The notes below the pieces were generated by a model, which was not told where the DNA came from, did no database searches, and was given only the letters and a program-made list of their open reading frames with translations. Below, piece after piece: positions 22,440 through 34,399 of a stretch of DNA of 64,000 nucleotides. Every line of letters starts with the position of its first letter. Positions within the stretch are counted from its first letter, which is position 1. Position numbers and translations under genes: made by a program. Origin of the DNA: Ashinkailepas kermadecensis (lineage: Eukaryota > Arthropoda > Thecostraca > Neolepadidae); contig JAOTOM010003919.1 of NCBI GenBank assembly GCA_034440615.1, forward strand, positions 124,001 through 188,000, given 5' to 3'.

Positions 22440-23430
22440 TTTTATTCTTCTATGGATGTGTTTTAGGGCTCCAGCCAATTTTTGTTAGGGGCCCGGCACA
22501 TGTTTGAGACCCGGATCTTTTTTCAGCTTTGTTGCCTTTTTATACACCGATTATATTTGTGTGGCATCGACGCGTTTTCGAAGACGCCGATGTGTTTATT
22601 TAGTGTCCGGTCTATTTGTTCCTTGTTTACGATCAATTCCATTTTTGAGGCCCAGCCTGTTTTTTTAGGCCCCGTGCGGTCTGATGGCCCTGGTGTGCCT
22701 CGAGGGCCTCCGTTACGCTTTTTATTTAGCACTCCCGGTGTGTTTATTTCGAGCTGCAGCGCATATTTTAAGGCCCAGTCGCTTTTTGCGAAACTCGATA
22801 CGCTTTTGATTACCGACACTAAATTTTGGGATTACCGACGGAATTTTTGGGCATCGAACGCGATATTTGGGGGCCCCGTGGTCACTTGTTGGGATCCCTA
22901 GCTCGAGCTTTAGTGGCTAGGATACGTTTTTTTTTGTGGCCCAACACGCTTTGTGGGTTTTGGAGCGGTTATTGGGACCCCGGAGTGATTTTCCATGTCG
23001 GGACTGCTTTTCGTTGCCCCGACTTCATTTGTTGGGTGATCACAATGAGACTTTTGAAGCCCCGGTGCGACCTGTCATGCCCCTAGCGTGATTTTCAGTG
23101 ATCCGGGCGAGAATTCTTAGTACCCCTAGGCCCAGCATGACTTTCCGGGGCCCCGGCCCGACCGTTTGTGGCTTCCGTCCTGATTTTCTTCAACCCCAGC
23201 ACGACTCTTTCGAGCTCCCAGCGTGATTTTCAGGGGCCCAGGTGGGAACTTTTGAGGCCCCAGCTTCCTTTTCAGAAGCACCTGCGCGACTTTTTCTCCC
23301 TAGTGTGATTCTACGGGGCTCCGGTGCGATTATTTGGGGCCCAAACGGGATTATTAAGGAGACTGGCGCATTTTTTTTTGCACGAGCTCGACACGATTAT
23401 TGGGGCCCCACAACCTGTTAGGGGACAACT
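22440..23430. repeat. Long degenerate ~30-bp satellite
   Basis: Over about 1 kb, blocks of GGGGCCC-CGGCRCGA alternate with short T-rich blocks (GACTTTTTGGG, GATTTTCAGGGGCC). Spacing is roughly 28-36 bp and copies are strongly diverged. A 139-codon frame (22482-22901) lies inside and is not credible as a gene. Confidence 0.65.
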
Positions 23431-25984
23431 GCCCACAATGTCCCCTCCCATTCGGCATGCTACTGTGCCATGCAATTCTCCAACATAAGCATTAGGAATA
23501 GCTCATCTGTTTCATCACTCACACGTGATTTCAACTCCAAAGTTCTCCCGCCATTTTGAGGAAAGTCAAACATCTCCTACATGGATAGGCAAGGATGGAC
23601 TATTAGGCAACAGGGATACCATGGAGTTCAGATCGTAGTACTCTTGCTGCAATACATACCTTGTTCCGCAGGCTGCTTTGGAGATGGATGCGCTACTGAA
23701 GTTTGGTCGGGGCTGGAGTTGGAGGTGGATGGAGCAGCACTGTGAAGGACATTACATATGGCTCAAAGGACTTCTTTCTGTTTGCATTAACAATGCAGGT
23801 AGTGAAGTAACACTTTCATTAATTGACTTCTATAGTGTCTTAAGTGAGCAGTAGAATCGAGATGGGCTCTTGTGATATACGTTATGCGTAAGGTTATGAT
23901 GGGGCTTTTAGACTCCAGTGGGAATGATATGGATTCACTCATTAGTGAATCCATACGATAACCTAATAACCATAACAAACATAACCTAATCTAGCATATC
24001 CTACCCTTCTTTGGAGAAAAATAAATTAGAAGACAATTTTAAGCAATATATTCTCTGAAAACTTTATAAATTAGAAAACCGAACCAAACCTAGCTTAACC
24101 TAACGTCAGCTGCTTTTGAAGCAAAAAAATCTTATTTTTATCAAATTTTTGAAAACTTGAAAACAAAATTCCAACCTAAGAAACTAGACTAGCCAAACGT
24201 AACCAAACCGGTATTTTCTGGCTTAATGCGGTAACAAGACAAGTTTTTATACATATTTGTTTCCATAAAGCAAACAAATGGGTTAGGTTTGGTTAGGTTA
24301 GGTTAGTTAAGTTCGAAAATTTATCAATTTTTTCGAATAAAAAAAATACGATTGCACAGAAAATAAGTGGTCCACTCATCTTAGTCACCTTCATGAACAT
24401 CGTATTCTGAAGAAAAATTCACAAAAAAATAAATAAAAACACCTTAAACTGCAAATTTACAAATAATTTTTCTTCAAGAGCAGCTCATGTTAGGTTAGGT
24501 TAGGTTGGGTTAGGTTTTTAAATTTTGAAAATCTTCAGAAAATAAAATGCTTTAGCTTTTCCTAATTTTATGTTTTTGATTTTTTTCTCCAAAGGCAGGT
24601 TAGGCTAGGTTAGGTTTGGTTATGCTGATTTTTTTGATTTTTTATATATTTTTTTTTATGCTATGTTACCTACCTCAAAGCCTCTTTTTTGTTGTTATTT
24701 TGGTCACAACCTGAAAAGTAAGCATTTGCACATAAAATGAACGGTCACATCATCTTAGTCACATTCATAAACATTGCATTCAAATGATAAATTCCAAGAA
24801 TTCAAGAAACACCTTAAAGCACAAATTTACTACCAAAACTAACCTATTCGTTTGCTGTATGGAGGAAAATGTGTGTAAAAACTTGTCTTGTTACCACCTT
24901 AAAGCACAATAATACTCAAATATGGTAGGTAGGTAGGTAGTTAGGTATCTGGCATTAATATATAAACACCGTGCAGAAATAAGAAAAAGGCATGGACTGG
25001 ACTTGTTGAAGCTTACCTGCCAACTTCTTCCTCTATTGTTTCTTTGGGAATTAAATATCAGTAAGAATTAACTGCTTAAAATCACACTAATCTGCAGACA
25101 CATCGAGTGTGAAGTACAACAAATGAAGCAGCGCGACGCCACATGAGTTTGGCCACCGGATTAAACTTCGCGCGCAATTGCACCACAAATGTCTCACCTC
25201 CGTCATATGTGTCGACTACAATCTCTAGCTTGAGATTGTAGGATTTTTATACTTTGACTTTTTATCTTTCGATGCTACGGTTTTGGATGCTCTGAAGAAC
25301 AGACGTCACGACCGGTGGCCGCTATACCCAATTGTATTTTTCAGGGAGGGAAACAGGAAATTTGCAACTTCAAACACGTAATTACCACATTGCTGCTAAT
25401 TACTGATTATTGTTGGGTGGTATTGTCTTTCCTCACTCAAACGCATCAATGAAAGCATTCTCGGACTATGCCTAGCTGCGCCAGCATGCAAAATACAAAT
25501 ACAGGGTAGTCCTCCATTTTGACGATAAAAAATCATATAATGTGCAAAACATATATGGGCAATGCATAAATTTCGTATGTTTCATGCGCAGCCCCGCCCC
25601 CACCAAACTACAAATTATTTTGTGGAGGAGTAAAGTAAAATTAAAGCCATTTAGACATCAGGGAGATGTCCCCTTCCCAGCCTCCGCCTTCAGCACCTAA
25701 AATATCACACAAACTATCACGTAAAATTCCCTTAACGTAAATGTCCACCTGCCTGCACCTTGATCGCAAACACTCGCTTTTATAGACAGACATCTAACGT
25801 ACTCGCTTTAAAGGCGGCGCCAATGACCTTTATGGTCCGGCACGCCTTAAAAAAAAAAAACTTCTCCCCCCATACGCAGCAAAATTGAAACATGCCTGAT
25901 GCTACCAATTTATGCAATGAGGAAAAAGCTGTGACGTCACCAAGGCTTGAAGGCGAACTTTGGTGTACCTTTTAAGGTTTGCTT
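23431..25984. other. AT-rich intergenic sequence with GGTTAGG runs
   Basis: No supported gene. Interspersed AACCTAACC/GGTTAGGTTAGG short runs occur at ~23975-24200, 24281-24310, 24489-24516 and 24596-24625, and GGTA repeats at ~24924-24945. Such motifs are common in arthropod intergenic DNA. A GATTGTAG-containing inverted pair lies near 25221-25240 (ACAATCTCTAGCTTGAGATTGT). Confidence 0.5.
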
Positions 25985-26600
25985 TGGAAGTCATGTGAGC
26001 CATAGCTGACCTCTAATAGCATCATTTCTGTTAAATTCAAATATTTCCGAGATATCCCTGTTCCTGACCATGAACAAATTTAAAGACCTCGATGAGATCT
26101 CCCCTCAGCCTTCTATATCTAAGTGAAAACATATTCAATTTCTTCAATCTTTCCTCATATGCCAGGTTGCCTATACCATTAACCATTTTTGTTGCCCTCT
26201 TTTGTACGCTCTCTAAAAGGCAACAATATTTTTCATAACTAGGGGACCAAGCTTGGACACAGTATTTCAAATGTGGCCTGACATATGCACAGTAAAGCTT
26301 CCTGATGACTTTCTCACTTTTGTATGATACATTCCTATTTATTGCTCCAAGCATTCTTAGAGCCTTCTTCCTGGCTTCTTTGGTCTGTTCTGATGTCCCC
26401 AATTTTGTGTTCAAAATAACACCTAAGTCCTTCTCCTGCTGAGTCACTTATAGTACCTGACCACCCATCAAGTATGGAGCCTTGATATGCTGCCTACCTA
26501 CATGCATGATTTTGCACTTATCAAAATTAAATTAAATTTGCCATTTTTTGGACCACTTCACAAGCTCGTCTAAGTCTTTCTGCAGCATGTACCTAGGTGC
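25985..26600 (-). mobile_element. CR1/Jockey-group LINE, internal RT fragment
   Basis: The minus strand reads LQKDLDELVKWSKKWQ, a stop, FNFDKCKIMHVG, a second stop, then an intact 136-codon frame (26447-26037) with EKDLGVILNTKL, RKLYCAYVRPHLKYC and WSPSYEKYCCLLE. These are the thumb and post-RT blocks of LINE reverse transcriptases. It overlaps and closely matches the fragment at 16763-17357, so both are copies of one family, truncated at both ends. Confidence 0.85.
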
Positions 26601-26974
26601 CTAGGTACCAGGTAAATATCAAGCTGATAGTGTGACGAGTGGGCTGTTGAAGTTAATTATAGTTTGTATATCCACACTCTCAATGATAACTGATTGTTGT
26701 TCACGGGACTGGATTGTATGCAAGCTTGACAATGACAATTGGTTTTTGTGCACACCATTTTTAATTTTGTAGCAAAAGGTGGAGAGTCAGTCCACTATCG
26801 AACCCAAATCTTTTTTTTTCATTGCAAAATGTGCTGGTTAACATCAACTACATTTTACTATGTACATGGTGTACATTCACTACATTTTACTATGTACATT
26901 CACTATGTACATGGTGTTTTTCTTCTTTTTTTCTTCAACTTTTTATCAGCATAAAATAGCATAGATTATTGGGG

Positions 26975-27058
26975 GGGGGCAAATCAACATTGGGGGGCCA
27001 ATAACAACATTGGTGGGGCCCTGGCCCCAACAAAAGGATACAAATCGACGCCCTTGCC
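26975..27058. mobile_element. Poly-G element end, CAAATCGACGCCC type
   Basis: A GGGGGGGGGCAAATCAACATTGG-like run ends with ACAAATCGACGCCCTTGCCA. The same end occurs inverted at ~18238-18256. Probably one terminus of a nonautonomous element. Confidence 0.4.
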
Positions 27059-27059
27059 A

Positions 27060-27560
27060 GCACCTGAAACTCCCATTAGATCACGGGACGCCATGGCCAT
27101 CCCTCAGGAAGCCCTGTGGTTACTCAAATATATCCCTGCCTTCAGGCAGACCTTTTGCCTCCCAGTGACTCTCTTCGTCCCGCTTCCCATGGTCGTCTCT
27201 GGCTCTTAGGTGTCCTTCCTGGTCCTCGGCAACATTTCGGACTCTCAACAATATCTTAGCTTCGGTGGGGACCCTCAGTATTCCTCACAACAATCACCAG
27301 TTCTCAATGACTCTCTTAGCTTGCATAGGGGTTGGTCCGCCCTCATTTATCCGGTGCTCATTCCAGACCTCAGGGGCATCCCAGTCCAGATCTATCTTGC
27401 TCTCAGTGACCTCATTCATCCGTGATGAGCCATCTCCAGCCTGCATTGGCCCTTCCCAGTCCTCGACAATCCTGTCTAGCTTCCAGGGGTATGTAGCTCC
27501 GAGAAAAGCTTCACAGATTCTAACAAACATCGCCAGCCCTTGGAGGACTCCTTGTCTCTC
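27060..27560. repeat. Degenerate ~30-bp CTCAGG/CCAGCC repeat
   Basis: Loose recurrence of CTCTC..CTCAGG..CCTTCCAGC-like blocks. The same style continues at 28720-29440, where a recent 33-bp array sits inside it. Period and copy number cannot be fixed by eye. Confidence 0.45.
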
Positions 27561-27899
27561 AACTCTAAGCATCAAAAACGAACAATGAGTCGACTACCAA
27601 GCACCAACAGAAGCAGACAACTCAGGAGAAAAGGCATTGCTGTACAAATGACAAAATTACCTTGGCTCTCTGAGGTTGGCAGCGCCAGCAGACCGTGGCA
27701 TGCAGGTTAATCTATTGTAACAGAGTTCATATAAAATTATACTTTTGGCTATCCCGTAACTGTAATTGAAATAATCCCGTAAGCCTACCGATTGTAAAAG
27801 TGTACCGTAAATGTAACGCCCCACGGACGCTTGCTGCCGGCCGTGTCGGGTCATAGTCCTTCTCGGTCATCGGCCGCTGTCGAAACATCCACCGTCTCC

Positions 27900-27918
27900 A
27901 GAGAAGGTTCTGGAAGGC
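27900..27918. promoter_or_regulatory. Perfect three-unit heat-shock-element match
   Basis: AGAAGGTTCTGGAAGG contains GAA-nn-TTC-nn-GAA at 27903-27915, the canonical HSE pattern. It lies in a CpG-rich stretch (27820-28050). No gene is seen nearby, so function is unproven and a chance match is possible. Confidence 0.3.
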
Positions 27919-28282
27919 AGCGATCGGACGGCTGATGTAATTTCTGACGAGGTTTCGTCCGCCCGGCCGCGCCCGGCCGTCGCGCCCGGCCGCGCCCTAG
28001 TCAGGCTTCGATTCTCAAGGCGAGCGGATCTGTGCTTGTACGGTCCGGCGCCCGCTAATTTCCACCTAAATTCGGCCTCTAAATTCATAGAGAAGGCAAT
28101 ATCACGGCTTTCCTTCATAGAAGAAAGTTCTGTTCTCCGTCTATCTGTCTCGTGTGATCGTACGAGTGCTGCAGTGAAAATACAGGCAGCTGTAAGGACG
28201 TTGGTGCTTTCACTACCCGGGTTATCGAAACGCGAAGTCCATTAGACTATATCACTAGCCGATAAAGGAACTTTCCTACACT

Positions 28283-30055
28283 ATCCTGCCAGCTTTGGGG
28301 CGCGATCCAGGCGATAAAGTATGCGGTTCGCAAGCTAATGTGGGCCTTATAGGACGACTGGTCGCCCTGTCGGTGCCAGTGATGGCCGCTTGATGGATTA
28401 TGCACGTTTCCAGCTAATCACACCGAGTGACGTCCGTTCAACCTCCAGGCCATGCATATTGCACGGCCATAGAGCTGCACTTAGACCAGCGCAGGGCTGA
28501 GGCGCATGTGCCGCGACAGGAGCGCACAGACCAATCACGGTGAATGCATTTTTAAACCAATGGTTGCAGATTGCATGCGATGTGAATACTGTTTTGGGAA
28601 TATCTATTCTAGATATCCCAAGTCCCGACTTCCCTGTTCGCGGGTCCGCAGTATTCTCTAGTTGTATTCTCTATTCTCTAGTTCTCTAGTTCCTCTATAT
28701 TCTCCAGTTCCTCGCAACCATCTTTAGTTTTAGGGACTCTTCTTTGTTCTCACGAGGCTCTGTTAACCCTCAGGGGCCCTCTCAAGCTACCAGAAGCCCT
28801 TCCACGCTACAGACAGCTTTTTATATGTCAGGGACATTCTAGCCCTGAGGTCTTTGGATGTCAGGGACATTCTAGCCCTGAGGTCTTTGGATGTCAGGGA
28901 CATTCTAGCCCTGAGGTCTTTAGATGTCAGGGACATTCTAGCCCTGAGGTCTTTAGATGTCAGGGACATTCTAGCCTTGAGGTCTTTGGATGTGAGGGAC
29001 ATTCTAGTCCTGAGGTCCTCGGCATTCAGTCTTCCTGACAATTTATTAGCTCCCAGCACACAGTGAATCTATTTGGCTCTCAGGGAGACCTGTTCATCAC
29101 TCAGGACCCTGCCCTGCTTTTAGGAGCTCATCAGTATTTAATAGCACTGTCTAGGTCTCATTCCATAAGCATTCCAGCTCTGAGATGGGACCTCACTATC
29201 CCTCTTCAGCTCTTAGGGGTCCTGCTCATCCCTTAGGGCCTTCCAAGCCCCAGGCTGAGCATTCCAGCCCTCTCTGACTCTCAGTCCCCTGATTATTTCT
29301 CAGGAATCATCAGGGCTACGCTTATGCCTTAGCTGCTAGTGGCCCTTTCCAGCTGGCATGACATTCCAGCTCTCTTGTCTTCACGGTCCTTGCCAGTTAT
29401 CAGGATGAGCGTCTTCATGTCCCAGGATCGCTTTCCACACCATCTGCTAGATATATTATGGTTCTTCCTCGGTTATGTATCTACGCCTACGTCTGGAGGG
29501 GACATTGCGCGTAAAGACGGCCGCCTGGTTGCCAATTAAGACCCACAGAAGGCCCCCTTCGGTACATGTAAATCGAAGGCTTATTCCTTCACCCTCACCA
29601 TCTCCACTTGGCTAGGCTGCTAAACGTGCTTCAAATTATCGATTATATTGCAACTGTGCTACCTGTCGCAATCTAAATGATTTCAAGTGCATTTTCAACC
29701 CACTCTTCGATCCCCGAAAAGAAAGGACATCAACATTGCATGCAGTCTGCAACCATTAGTTAGAAAATACATCCACCGTTATTGGCCTTTGTGCACCCTT
29801 CTGTTCCAATATCCGGACACGCGCCTGAACCCACCACGGCCTGCATTGACCTTTGTGCTGCTGTGTGGCTGTGTAATATGCATGGCCTGAGGCAGGAGCG
29901 GACGGTGCTCGGCGTGATTACCTACAAACGTGCACAATCCAACAAACGGCCATGGCTGGCACCGGCAGGGCGACCAGGCGTCTTATAAGGCTCAAATTAG
30001 CTTGCGAACCGAGAGCATTATCGGCCGGATGTCGCTCAAAACTGGCAGGATAGAC
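28283..30055. repeat. Inverted pair of a ~310-bp repeat
   Basis: 28283-28592 and the reverse complement of 29732-30055 share TATCCTGCCAG, GGTTCGCAAGCTAAT, CCTTATA, CTGGTCGCCCTG, CAGGCCATGCATATT and AATGGTTGCAGA in order, at my estimate near 75-80% identity. The two lie ~1.14 kb apart in opposite orientation. A fold-back element or two independent insertions could explain it. Confidence 0.75.
28823..29025. repeat. 33-bp minisatellite
   Basis: About six near-identical copies of ATGTCAGGGACATTCTAGCC then CTGAGGTCTTTGG. The 33-bp unit keeps frames open on both strands (an 11-residue repeat such as SKDLRARMSLT on the minus strand). The unit contains an internal inverted repeat (GTCAGGGAC/ CTAGCCCTGAG). 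Confidence 0.92.
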
Positions 30056-31289
30056 TAACCCGCATGATACGGTCTACTGCGGCTGCCGATCTCATAGTGC
30101 CAAGGTAATTTGTCAGTCATTTGTAAGAGAAAGACAATACTTATCAGATGGCTATATAGGTCAATACAAAAATAAGTGCAGCTTCTGAAGCATCTGCCAT
30201 CACGAGGACTACGCACACCATGTGAAAAAGAAAAAAAAACATTTGTATGCAACCGTACATGAAAAAATGCGTGTGCACGGGCAATCTGCAGAGGCTAAGC
30301 GCTGTTCAGATTTGGAATGCAGAAAACATGCTTCACTACTGTCAGAAAAACCCCAGTGGGAACATTAAGTTGCTCTTCGCCACGAGGTCTTCTGCAGTCG
30401 AGAAAGAGATGCGTCTAGCGAATCGCTTCCGTAGAGCGCAAATGGTCAAGGGGATGAGGGGATACCATATAATCGTGCCATAAATGACAACAAAATCCTT
30501 GCATACTAACTTCCTGCAAGCGAGCATGGAGACGTAAAGCTGGATTACCAGGACGTTTTGGAACGAATGATTTTGTATCAAGATATAAATACCTTGGAGA
30601 GCCAAAAGAATTAGTCACCACGTGGTCCGTGATGTACTGTCTCATGCCTCTTGCAAATAATCTCTTTGGAGACCGGATGTTGTAAATGTGTCAGATATTC
30701 AGTTGCATGTTTCAGTGAAATTGGCTGTCTGATCAAATGTACAATAAATGTCAAAGCAAAAATGCAGTCAGATAGTCGGCAACGCTACAGCATGCACGAG
30801 GCGTTGGATATTTAGAAGCAATGCAATGACAATGAAGGGTCTTAATGTCTTATGGCGTATAAAGGTAGAGTGATTCGGTAGCCAAGCACTGATGCAGTGC
30901 GCGAAGTTCAAGAGATAATATGGATTTGTATTATTTATTTTTCAGACGTCGCCACCATTCTGCACAGAACGACAAGCCTGGAAGCGTGACCCTATGTTGA
31001 CTGTGGAATGAGAGTTCATTCGATAGAAATGGTACCATGCCAAAGATTTGTGAGGTAACCACACCGTAGGAGCAATTACTTTTCGGTCCCTCTCTACATC
31101 CATCTATAGTTCCCCTTCTACACGGAATTTGCGATTGCTACATATCCCTCTATGTTTTGGATCCACTCGATACGGAATGTGCGAAATAGTCAACGAAACA
31201 GTGACTTAGTTATGGCCTTTCCGGGACACGAGAGGTCACGAAAGTGCCAAGCAACACAAATGCACTCCATTTTATGCTAGGGGCAATGA
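30056..31289. other. No gene recognised
   Basis: Several 60-90-codon frames on both strands overlap, for example 30247-30483 plus, with no known motif. No tandem repeat or element end is obvious. Confidence 0.4.
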
Positions 31290-31545
31290 GCGCTTTCATT
31301 TGGTGCTGAGGTCCACCCCGTTCGTGGCAGGCTTCCACTGTCACCTTTGCATGTCGTGTTCGATGGCAGTTCTGCCGCGGATCGCGCCGGAGGTCAGCTG
31401 ACGCTACACGACACGTGCCAGGTGGGACGGAACGACTTCGTAGCAGTGCGACACCGACACGCCTGGAACGCGTTATGTGGTGATGCCGTGCTTCAACTTA
31501 GAGCCATGGCGCATGAGGAGTGTAATGTACGGATGACACGGAGTT
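31290..31545 (+). pseudogene. Possible BEL/Pao-type retrotransposon RT fragment
   Basis: The frame reads EVHPVRGRLPLSPLHVVFDG then SSAADRAGGQLTLHDTC. The HVVFDGSS..G.SLND-like pattern is typical of the start of the BEL/Pao reverse transcriptase. The match is short and the following residues are not diagnostic, so this is tentative. No LTRs or other domains were seen. Confidence 0.3.
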
Positions 31546-31649
31546 GATGTAGGAGTGTGACGGAGTTGATGTAGGAGTGCGACTGTGTACCCAGCCAATG
31601 GTCGGCCATATGATGGCTGTTGTACCAGCCGTATCGGCTTATGTGTGTG

Positions 31650-31972
<323 letters not shown>

Positions 31973-32326
31973 AACGTGCAAAGTGTGAAAACCAAGGACC
32001 AAATTTGATTACACCCGGAATACTGCTGACCGGAGGTGGATACAGAATACCGGTTCCGGCCCTCGCTCTTTACCAATCAAAAGTGATTCTTATCGTCGTC
32101 AAAGTCACGTGACGAAGTTTCTTGATGGTCCTTTATTTTCGCGAAACATGGTGTATTGGCTTACAAATTAACATTCCATTCCAAATTAATAATTCCAAAT
32201 TAACATTTGACAGGTTGAAAGTGGGTTCGTTCTGTTTTTGTATGGACGTCGGTTTGCAAAAGAAAACTTAACTTTTTCTTCCAGTTCACACACAAACGCG
32301 CAGACACACATACACACACATACATA

Positions 32327-32571
<245 letters not shown>

Positions 32572-32774
32572 AACCCACACACAAACACAACCCACGCACA
32601 AAGGACGGTTCCTTCTGTGATGCCACTGCAGCCACAAGCGGGCAGGAGTATCCTCTTTCCCACCACTACCTCTTATATTTGTGAGGGGCTTAGTACAGCT
32701 TCTGTCTCTGTGACGTCTCTCAGATATGTGCATCGGACAGCGGAACAGTTCCTTGTGGTGCTATTGCTGTTGTA

Positions 32775-32960
32775 TCCTAGCCGACTCGGAGACTAGCAGC
32801 CTCTGTCTCTGTCTCTCCTAGCCTGCTCGGAGACTAGCAGCATAGCCTCTGCATCTGTCTCTCCAGATTGTGCGGAGAATAGAAGCGCAGCCTCTGCTTC
32901 TGTCTCTCCCGACTATGCGGAGACTAGCAGCGCAGTCTCTGCCTCTGTCTCTCTAGCCTG
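32775..32960. repeat. ~45-bp tandem repeat
   Basis: About four copies of GCGGAGACTAGCAGC followed by CCTCTGYMTCTGTCTCTC. It abuts the 30-bp array. Confidence 0.85.
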
Positions 32961-33004
32961 TGTGGTGAGCTCCTGTGGGCTAGTTCCTGACGCTGTGGCT
33001 GGGC

Positions 33005-33905
33005 GCTGGACGCTGTGGCTGGGCGCTGAGGACGGCTCAGCGGAGCTGCTGGGTGCTGAGGACGGCTCAGCGGGGCTGCTGGGCGCTGAGGACGGCTTAG
33101 CGGGGCTGCTGGGTGCTGAGGACGGCTCAGCGAGAGCTGCTGGGCGCTGAGGACGGCTCAGCGGAGCTGCTGGCCGCTGAGGACGGCTTGGCGGGGCTGC
33201 TGGGCGCTGAGGACGGCTCAGCGGAGCTGTTGGGTGCTGAGGACGGCTCAGCGGGCTGCTGGGTGCTGAGGACGGCTCAGCGGAGCTGCTGGATGCTGAG
33301 GACGGCTCGGCTGTGCTGCTGGGCGCTGAGGACGGCTCAGCGGAGCTGCTGGCCGCTGAGAACGGCTCAGCGGAGCTGCTGGGTGCTCAGGACGGCTTAG
33401 CGGGGCTGCTGGGCGCTGAGGACGGCTCAGCGGGGCTGCTGGGCGCTGAGGACGGCTCAGCGGAGCTGCTGGCCGCTGAGGACGGCTCGGCGGGGCTGCT
33501 GGGCGCTGAGGACGGCCTGGCGGGGCTGCTGGCCGCTGAGGACGGCTCAGTGGCACTGCTGGCCGCTGAGGACGGCTCAGCGGAGCTGCTGGGTGCTGAG
33601 GACGGCTCAGCGGGCTGCTGGGTGCTGAGGACGGCTCAGCGGAGCTGCTGGGTGCTGAGGACGGCTCAGCGGAGCTGCTGGGTGCTGAGGACGGCTCAGC
33701 GGGGCTGATGGGTACTGAGGACGGCTTGGCGGGTGCTGCTGGCCGCTGAGGACGGCTCAGCGGAGCTGCTGGGTGCTGAGGACGGCTCAGCGGGAGCTGC
33801 TGGCCGCTGAGGACGGCTCAGTGGAGCTGCTGGCCGCTGAGGACGGCTCAGTGGCGCTGCTGGCCGCTGAGGACGGCTCAGTGGAGCTGCTGGCCGCTGA
33901 GGACG
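33005..33905. repeat. 30-bp minisatellite (about 29 copies)
   Basis: The unit reads GCTGCTGGGCGCTGAGGACG then GCTCAGCGGG, with many single-base variants and occasional 1-nt slips. Because 30 is a multiple of 3, the plus frame gives a 10-residue repeat (AEDGSAELLG). I do not treat that as a gene. On the minus strand, nearly every unit carries TGA in the reading frame of the neighbouring receptor exon. Confidence 0.95.
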
Positions 33906-34133
33906 GCCCGGCGGGGCTGCGGGGCGCGGCTCCGGTATCGGGCCACGGCCATCTCGGCGCCCAGCACGGCCACGCTGACCAGCGTGGCCAGCGGCACAAT
34001 CACCAGCACGGCCAGCAGGTCAGCCACACTCAGCGGCGTGAAGGTGGCGTCCGACGAGCAGATGCCGGAGCCGACGTGGAACCATTTGCGCTGCAGTCGA
34101 TCGATGTTGCCGCCCTGGTACAGCTTGTACAGT
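33878..34133 (-). CDS. Ionotropic receptor (IR/iGluR-like), putative last exon
   Basis: The minus strand after a splice acceptor (TGGTTTCAG, exon from 34133) encodes LYKLYQGGNIDRLQRKWF, then GSGICSSDATFTPLSVADL, then a hydrophobic helix (LLAVLVIVPLATLVSVAVL) and EMAVARYRSR before TGA at 33878-33880. The G.IDRL.RKW, a cysteine, PLSVADL and final membrane helix match the end of the S2 lobe plus the last membrane segment of ionotropic receptors, ligand-gated channels in chemosensory neurons. GC3 is very high, as expected for a host exon. The last ~12 codons (RAVLSGQQLH) come from the first unit of the adjacent minisatellite. Upstream exons are not found within the window. A decayed copy cannot be excluded. 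Confidence 0.65.
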
Positions 34134-34399
34134 CTGAAACCACGTCAGTGTAGGGTCGGCACATGGCGCGCCAGTGGCAGACGGACTGCGCCGGCTGATC
34201 AACCACGTATTCTGCCAGGATGCTCGGAGCTGAGCCGGATATTTCTAGCTCAGCTACGATGGGCATGATACTCTTGCGACCGTTGTGACTGTACCACCAT
34301 TGTTCGTTCTTTGATGAATGGTAATCCATAGCTGGCGATGTTGCATCAACTTAATTGTGTATGGACTGGATGAACTGAATTACTTAACTTTGGCATTCT

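Noticed and set aside
24040..24620. Telomere or interstitial telomeric array
   Set aside because: GGTTAGG runs are only 2-4 units and scattered, so they are background motif rather than a telomeric block.
33005..33905. Repeat protein AEDGSAELLG on the plus strand
   Set aside because: A 30-bp GC-rich minisatellite keeps frames open; copies slip out of frame, and no start, exon signals or known protein were seen. The minus-strand exon next to it explains the locus better.
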